Shown here: in pieces, positions 59,486-64,000 of the stretch
Position numbering within the stretch: the first letter of the stretch is position 1
How the letters are laid out: each line of letters begins with the position of its first letter
Source: Roseiarcus sp963737365
Lineage (GTDB): Bacteria > Pseudomonadota > Alphaproteobacteria > Rhizobiales > Beijerinckiaceae
Assembly (NCBI GenBank): GCA_963737365.1
Contig: CAVTSD010000002.1
Span: 1-64,000, forward strand
Direction of reading: 5' to 3'
Length of the DNA stretch: 64,000 bases
Program-made: the position numbers and the translations under genes
The notes under the pieces: model-generated
What the model saw: the letters and a program-made list of their open reading frames with translations, nothing else
The model's database searches: none
Told to the model about the DNA's origin: nothing

Positions 59486-60289
59486 ATGAACATGTTCAAG
59501 ATTTCAAGTTTCGCAGTGTTTTGGGCTGCCGGGTTGGCGGCATTTGGCCCAACGGCGAACGCCGCTGTCATACCTGTCGTGAACGCCGATTTCTCCATGT
59601 TCCCCGCCGGTCAGACGGCTGCGAGCTATCTGTATTTCAAGACGTGTGGGACGGATTGCGCGTTTGCGGACAACAATATTGTCGGTTGGACGTCCTCCGT
59701 GACACGCGCCGCAACCGGCGACTCAGGCCAATGGCAGACCGGCGTGCCGGAGAACACGACCAACTTCAACAGCGATCCGCTGGTCGGGGGGACGACCCCG
59801 GAGCCCATCGTCGTCCGTGCGATCAACGCGACGGTATCCCAGACCGTTTCGACCGAGGCCGTCGCCGGCGGGACCTACACATTGGACGTCGATTTAGGAT
59901 TTGAAAAGACCAACTATGATGTCGGGTCCGTCTATCTCATCGTTGGCGGCCATCAGGTGCTTGCTAATCCTCTGGCGTCCTACGGTTTAACCCAGACTCA
60001 GATGCAGATGACGGGGAATTGGTATGACTTCGAGGCTTCTTATACTGCGACTCAGGCGGACAATAACGACCCAATTGAGATTCTTCTGTCAGCCATGACC
60101 AATGGCAAGGGATTTACCTTCTTTGGCAACGTCAGCCTGACGGATTCCTTTGGCCCGACGATAGACCCGCCCGCCACGCCGGAGCCCGCCACCTGGGCGA
60201 TGATGCTGCTCGGGTTCGGTGGAATGGCGGGCGTTGTTGCTCTTCGCCGCTCATCGCGACGGCCGAACGCGATCGCCGAGCTCGCCTAA
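59486..60289 (+). CDS. PEP-CTERM (PEPxxWA) exported protein
   Basis: 267 residues. Signal peptide FKISSFAVFWAAGLAAFGPT ANA; a beta-rich middle (VIPVVNADFSMFPAGQTAAS, TYTLDVDLGFEKTNYDVGS, FTFFGNVSLTDSFG) that looks like a carbohydrate-binding-module-like sandwich; and the C-terminal sorting signal PEPATWAMMLLGFGGMAGVV, then a basic RRSSRR tail. Such proteins are processed by an exosortase and released or anchored during exopolysaccharide production. No exosortase gene is in the window. Base composition is less GC-rich than the neighbours (AT-rich promoter and start). Confidence 0.85.
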   Translation: MNMFKISSFAVFWAAGLAAFGPTANAAVIPVVNADFSMFPAGQTAASYLYFKTCGTDCAFADNNIVGWTSSVTRAATGDSGQWQTGVPENTTNFNSDPLVGGTTPEPIVVRAINATVSQTVSTEAVAGGTYTLDVDLGFEKTNYDVGSVYLIVGGHQVLANPLASYGLTQTQMQMTGNWYDFEASYTATQADNNDPIEILLSAMTNGKGFTFFGNVSLTDSFGPTIDPPATPEPATWAMMLLGFGGMAGVVALRRSSRRPNAIAELA

Positions 60290-60328
60290 CGGCGACTGAA
60301 GGATGTTGTGCGGGACGGGATTGTCCGG

Positions 60329-60697
60329 CTAAAGCCGGATCGCCCCCAGCCGCGCGCCTTGCGCAACCGCCTCGGCTCGTCCTTGCGCGTCGAGTTTGTC
60401 GAGCAGCGAGGCGATATGAAACTTCACCGTATGGACCGAAATCGCGAGGCGGCGCGCGATCGCCTTGTTTGAAGCCCCCTCGGCGATCAGCGCCAGCACG
60501 TCGAGTTCGCGCGGGGTTAAACCGGCGTCCGGACCCGGCTCGGGCTCGCCTGGGATGATGAGCGCCGCGTCGGCAGCCTCGCCGGGGACTGCAAGCCTAA
60601 GCCCCGGAACATCGGCGAGAAGCGCGCTGAGCCGATCGGCAAGCTCCGGCTCGCCGATCTCGATTGCGACCACCAGGACCGGCGGCTCCGCGGTCAT
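60329..60697 (-). CDS. LuxR-type HTH regulator, short
   Basis: 122 residues. The C-terminal half is a GerE/LuxR helix-turn-helix: LTPRELDVLALIAEGASNKA, IARRLAISVHTVKFHIASLL, DKLDAQGRAEAVAQG. The N-terminal about 55 residues have the alternating pattern of a receiver-like fold (PPVLVVAIEIGEPELADRLS) but are too short, without the phosphorylation Asp region. Its ATG overlaps the end of the HtrA-like gene by four bases (60694-60697), so the two are coupled; it may respond to, or act with, that protein. Confidence 0.82.
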   Translation of the reverse strand: MTAEPPVLVVAIEIGEPELADRLSALLADVPGLRLAVPGEAADAALIIPGEPEPGPDAGLTPRELDVLALIAEGASNKAIARRLAISVHTVKFHIASLLDKLDAQGRAEAVAQGARLGAIRL

Positions 60698-61582
60698 TGG
60701 CTGTCCGGCCGCTCGCTGAGCGTCAAGGTCGTCTCGATCGGCTCGCCGCCTCGACGTAGCGTCAGTCTGACGCTCGCGCCGACGCTGTCGGGTCCGAGCG
60801 CGCGCACGAGCTGGTGGACCCCACGGATCGGTTCGCCGTTCCAGGCCACAAGAATGTCGCCTTGGCGAATGCCGGCTGCGGCGCCGGGCCCATTGGCGTC
60901 GACGCTGATCGCCATTGCCCCAATCCCGCCGCCATCGAGCTTGACCGGCTGCAGGCCAAGACCGAGATAGCCGCGCGCGATCCTGCCCTTTGTCGCAAGG
61001 AGGCCGGCCACTCGGTCGATCGTCTTCATCGGGATGACGAGCGTGCGCCTCCTCGGGCCGAAAACGGCCATGCCAAGGGCTTCTCCGGAGGGGTCAAGCG
61101 CAAGGCCGCCTTCGCTCGCGCGAACTCAGTACGGCGTCGAGTTCGATCCGGGCGTCAATGAGGCCGCCGCGTAGGCTCCGCCATTGCGGACCGACGAACG
61201 AGACGACGCCCAGCGCGGCGCTCGCCACGCCTTCGCGCGCGCCAGCGATCAGGGCCAGCGCTCCGGCCGTCGGCGCGGCAGCCGCAGGCGGCGCTTTTGG
61301 CAGATGGGTCCGCTCGATCCGCAACAAGGCGACGTCGGTTGACGGATCGCGGCCGACAATCTGAGCCGGGCTCGACGCGCCGTCATGGGCGACGATCGAA
61401 GGCTCGCCGTCGTCGGCAAGCGCGTTCTCGGCCGCGACGATGAGACCCGGACGCCAGGAAAAGCCGGTCGACCGCGCTCTGCCGGATTGGATGGAGACGA
61501 GGCTCGGCGCAACGTCACGGATGCGACTGGCAAACTCCGTCGATAAGGCGAGCAGAACGGAAGAGGCGGATGGGTCTGTCAT
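60694..61582 (-). pseudogene. HtrA-like protein with PDZ domain, frameshifted and lacking catalytic His and Ser
   Basis: The start is ATG 61582 with GGAG upstream. The first frame gives LALSTEFASRIRDVAPSLVS, then TDVALLRIERTHLP, up to ELDAVLS, and would end in frame at 61094. The family continuation EGGLALDPSGEALGMAVFGP, then a PDZ domain (GYLGLGLQPVKLDGGGIGAM, GIRQGDILVAWNGEPIRGVH) lies one frame over and ends at 60694. One extra base near 61115-61120, for example a T in agttcg, accounts for it. The expected GLIVTNxHV reads GLIVAAENA (His lost) and GNSGGxL reads SEGGLAL (Ser lost); only the Asp of TDVALL remains. So even a corrected frame would be a non-proteolytic, PDZ-bearing relative. It lacks a signal peptide. 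Confidence 0.75.
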
Positions 61583-61737
61583 GGGAACTCCTTCGCTCTT
61601 AAGATGTCCCTCATTGAGACCCGCGCCCACCTCGCCAGATGGTCAGGCCGTGTTTGGTCGGTCGCCCGACTGATGCTTTGCAGCGCGAACGGAGGCGCCT
61701 ATATCAGCGGCCCTGAGGAAAAGATCGGAGGTTCGGT

Positions 61738-63129
61738 TTGATTCGGCTGGCGCTCGTTTTTGCCCTGGCGCTCATATGGGGGGCCGCGTTCGCCGAGACA
61801 GCGCCCAAGGTCCCGCCGCAGAGTCCGAGCCAGGTTAGGCTCTCGTTCGCTCCGGTGGTGAAGAAGGTCACGCCCGCGGTGGTCAACGTCTACGCCTCGC
61901 GGGTCGAGACCGCCGCGCGCAATCCTTTGTTTGACGATCCGATCTTCCAGCGATTCTTTGGCGGCGGGGGGGACGATTCCAGAGTGTCGAAAGCGCTTGG
62001 ATCGGGCGTCATCGTCGACCCGTCGGGGCTCATCGTCACCAATTACCACGTGATCGAAAACATGACCCAGGTGAAAGTCGCGCTTTCCGATAGGCGCGAG
62101 TTTGACGCCGAGATTGTGCTTCGCGATCCACGAACCGATCTTGCCGTGCTGAGGCCAAAAGGGGGCAAGGATTTCCCGGTCCTCGAACTTGGCGATTCCG
62201 ACGCGCTGGAAGTCGGTGATTTCGTCATCGCAGTGGGCGATCCGTTCGGCGTCGGGCAAACGGTGACCCAGGGCATCGTCTCGGCGCTGGCGCGTACGCA
62301 GGTCGGCATCAGCGACTACGGCTTTTTCATTCAAACCGACGCCGCCATCAATCCCGGCAACTCGGGCGGCGCTCTGGTCGATCTTGACGGCAAGCTCGTC
62401 GGCATCAATTCCGCCATTTATTCCCGTTCGGGTGGTAGCATCGGGATTGGCTTCGCCATCCCTGTCAACATGGTCAAAAGCGTCATCGCCGCCGCGCTGC
62501 ACGGCGGCGCCACCGTCAAGCGGCCGTGGCTCGGCGCCACCTTGCAGAGTTTGACCAAGGATATCGCCGACAACCTCGGCATCGACCGCCCCACGGGCGC
62601 GCTGGTGGTGACGGTCGCTTCCATCGGTCCTGCGGCCGAGGCGGGCCTCAAGCGCGGCGATCTGATCACTGCGGTCGACGACCAGAATGTGGATGACGCC
62701 GAGGGCGTCGGTTTTCGGCTCGCGGTCCAGCCTCTCGGCGGTTTGGCCAAGCTATCGGTCCTGCGCAACGGACGCGCGCTCACCCTGCCGCTCAGGCTCG
62801 CCGCCGCACCCGAAGTTCCACCGCGCGACGCCTTGACCATACACACCCGCTCGCCCTTCGAGGGGGCTGAGGTCATGAACATGTCGCCTGCCGTCGCCGA
62901 GGAACTGTCGCTCGACGGCGGTTCGCGCGGCGTCGTGGTTGCGACGGTCGGCGATAATACGACCGCGGCGCAAGTCGGCGTGCAAAAGGGGGATGTCGTC
63001 GTCGCGGTCAACGGCCAGAAGATCGCAACGACGCGCGATCTGGAGAAAGCCTGCGCGGAGCGGGCGCGGCTCTGGGATCTGACCATTCGGCGCGGGGGCG
63101 AGACAATCCGCACCCAACTCGGCGGCTAA
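61738..63129 (+). CDS. DegP/DegQ-type periplasmic serine protease with two PDZ domains
   Basis: 463 residues from TTG 61738, with GGAGG at 61727-61731. Signal peptide RLALVFALALIWGAAFA. The triad is complete: GLIVTNYHVIEN (His), RTDLAVLRP (Asp), INPGNSGGALVDLDG (Ser). Two PDZ regions follow: KRPWLGATLQSLTKDIADNL with AEAGLKRGDLITAVDDQNVD, and SLDGGSRGVVVATVGDNTTA with VGVQKGDVVVAVNGQKI. It removes misfolded envelope proteins. Rhizobial genomes often have a DegP-type gene just after rplQ, in line with this position. It is divergent from the catalytically dead HtrA-like gene. Confidence 0.93.
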   Translation: MIRLALVFALALIWGAAFAETAPKVPPQSPSQVRLSFAPVVKKVTPAVVNVYASRVETAARNPLFDDPIFQRFFGGGGDDSRVSKALGSGVIVDPSGLIVTNYHVIENMTQVKVALSDRREFDAEIVLRDPRTDLAVLRPKGGKDFPVLELGDSDALEVGDFVIAVGDPFGVGQTVTQGIVSALARTQVGISDYGFFIQTDAAINPGNSGGALVDLDGKLVGINSAIYSRSGGSIGIGFAIPVNMVKSVIAAALHGGATVKRPWLGATLQSLTKDIADNLGIDRPTGALVVTVASIGPAAEAGLKRGDLITAVDDQNVDDAEGVGFRLAVQPLGGLAKLSVLRNGRALTLPLRLAAAPEVPPRDALTIHTRSPFEGAEVMNMSPAVAEELSLDGGSRGVVVATVGDNTTAAQVGVQKGDVVVAVNGQKIATTRDLEKACAERARLWDLTIRRGGETIRTQLGG

Positions 63130-63182
63130 ACGCGCCGCTCATAGCCAGATGAGATCGCGGCCGCGCGCGCGTGACGGCGCGG

Positions 63183-64000
63183 TCAGCCCCACTTCCGATG
63201 GGCCCACATCCATTGCTCGGGCGCCTCGCGGATAAAAGCCTCGAACTGCCGCTGCAGCGTTTTCGTCGCCGTGAGCGCATCCGCCGCGCTGTTGCTCGTT
63301 TGCGGCATTGAGATGGGCATAATGCGGATGCTGAAACGTCCGCCGGGACGACGGAACGCGGCGCCGGCATAAAGAGGCACGCCCGTCGTGCGGGCGAGGA
63401 GCGCGGGAAAGACAGTCGAGCGTGCGGGCTGTCCGAAGAAAGGCACAAACGGGCCGTTGTCGTCTCTGAGATCGGCGAGGAAGCACGGGGAGGCGCCATC
63501 CTTGATGGCGCGCAGGAGAACGCGGGCGGCCATCGGAGTTTTTGGCGTCAGACCGCCCTTGTAGAGCGGCGCGCGAATGCTGTGCAGCAGGGTTTCGATA
63601 TGGGGGTTGGATAAACGTTGGTAGACGCCGATGAGCGAAACGCCGAGCCGCTGGCCGCCATGGGCCAGGATCTCCCAGTTTCCCAAATGGAGCCCGCAGA
63701 CGATGAAGGGCTTTGCGCCGCTGGCTGCGTCATCGAACCCCTCCGCCGGCTCGAAGACGATGCGGTCGCTCTCCGTCAGCGTTTTGATGCGGAAGCTTTC
63801 GGCGAAGGTCCGCCCAAGATTTTCCCACATTGCCGCCGCGATCGCTGTCCGCTCGCCCAGCGACTTTTCGGGGAAGGCCAGTTCAAGATTTGCGAGCGCG
63901 CGCTTTTGTCGCCTCAGGCGGGGAGCGATGAGGCGCCAGAGGTTTCCGGAGAGCCATGACGCCACTTGCAGGGGGATGGCGCGCGCGACGACGATCGCCA
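63183..64000 (-). CDS. Lipid A biosynthesis (lauroyl/myristoyl) acyltransferase, 5' end cut by window edge
   Basis: The frame remains open to base 64000 (AIVVARAIPLQVASWLSGNL), so the start is outside. The LpxL/HtrB family signatures are present: RRQKRALANLELAFPEKSLG, LHLGNWEILAHGG (the H-x4-E motif as HLGNWE), ETLLHSIR, FLADLRDDNGPFVPFFGQPA (the D-x-x-G-motif region with late Arg) and PLYAGAAFRRPGGRF, ending EAFIREAPEQWMWAHRKWG. It adds a secondary acyl chain to lipid A at the inner membrane. The stop is at 63183. Confidence 0.9.
   Translation of the reverse strand, partial: AIVVARAIPLQVASWLSGNLWRLIAPRLRRQKRALANLELAFPEKSLGERTAIAAAMWENLGRTFAESFRIKTLTESDRIVFEPAEGFDDAASGAKPFIVCGLHLGNWEILAHGGQRLGVSLIGVYQRLSNPHIETLLHSIRAPLYKGGLTPKTPMAARVLLRAIKDGASPCFLADLRDDNGPFVPFFGQPARSTVFPALLARTTGVPLYAGAAFRRPGGRFSIRIMPISMPQTSNSAADALTATKTLQRQFEAFIREAPEQWMWAHRKWG

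Overview
The window is GC-rich DNA from an alphaproteobacterium. The alpha-operon tail (rpsM-rpsK-rpoA-rplQ) followed by a DegP-type protease, an ilvB leader peptide, a PEP-CTERM protein ending in PEPxxWAMM, and sugar ABC cassettes of rhizobial type together suggest Hyphomicrobiales (Beijerinckiaceae/Methylocystaceae-like). That placement is inference; no rRNA or tRNA gene is visible.

Layout. 1-1756: decayed edge of a plasmid or conjugative element. It holds the 5' part of a large DNA methylase, running off the left end, and an ArdC antirestriction stub fused by a breakpoint to the N-terminus of an exported protein. 1763-9908: metabolic and stress genes (alpha/beta hydrolase, persulfide dioxygenase-rhodanese fusion, serine hydrolase, 1-Cys peroxiredoxin, class III nucleotide cyclase, Tat-exported SDR enzyme, ABC-2 exporter). 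10023-16199: a caspase-fold protein that has lost both catalytic residues, a GST, a VIT1/CCC1 transporter and a UvrD-type helicase. 16237-19549: an AT-rich immigrant gene for an OLD/PARIS-like ATPase-TOPRIM protein, cut in two by a 1503-bp IS5-family element with a CTAA target duplication; removing the element restores one 601-codon frame. 19621-25965: RibD-like reductase, a sugar ABC importer, a class A beta-lactamase and a collagen-like lipoprotein with about 104 uninterrupted Gly-X-Y triplets. 26172-31440: a phospholipase D-fold protein with a histone H1-like tail, then an overlapping pair for a VCBS/FG-GAP protein and a di-heme oxidoreductase. 31727-35016: a xylFHG importer whose permease gene carries a one-base frameshift. 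35148-39816: DUF4126 protein, RutR-like regulator, an NCS1 nucleobase transporter behind a consensus sigma-54 promoter, and an NRAMP homologue with altered metal-site motifs.

39855-48659: epoxide-hydrolase-like enzyme, then ilvB / threonine dehydratase / ilvN behind a leader-peptide attenuator, an Rrf2 regulator, a GH25 lipoprotein and MaeB malic enzyme. 49171-56394: long coiled-coil protein, NAD-dependent epimerase, XerC, cytochrome c, MutT, ArgJ and a parvulin-type isomerase. 56780-64000: the ribosomal/RNA polymerase alpha operon, a PEP-CTERM protein, a LuxR-type regulator overlapping a frameshifted HtrA-like protein lacking catalytic His and Ser, an intact DegP-type protease in the opposite direction, and a lipid A acyltransferase cut by the right edge.

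Functional themes are nutrient uptake (two sugar importers, nucleobase, metals), branched-chain amino acid synthesis under attenuation control, and envelope proteases and surface proteins. The least ordinary items are the broken defence-type gene, the two pseudoenzymes (caspase-fold and HtrA-fold), the collagen-like lipoprotein, the ilv leader and the sigma-54 promoter.
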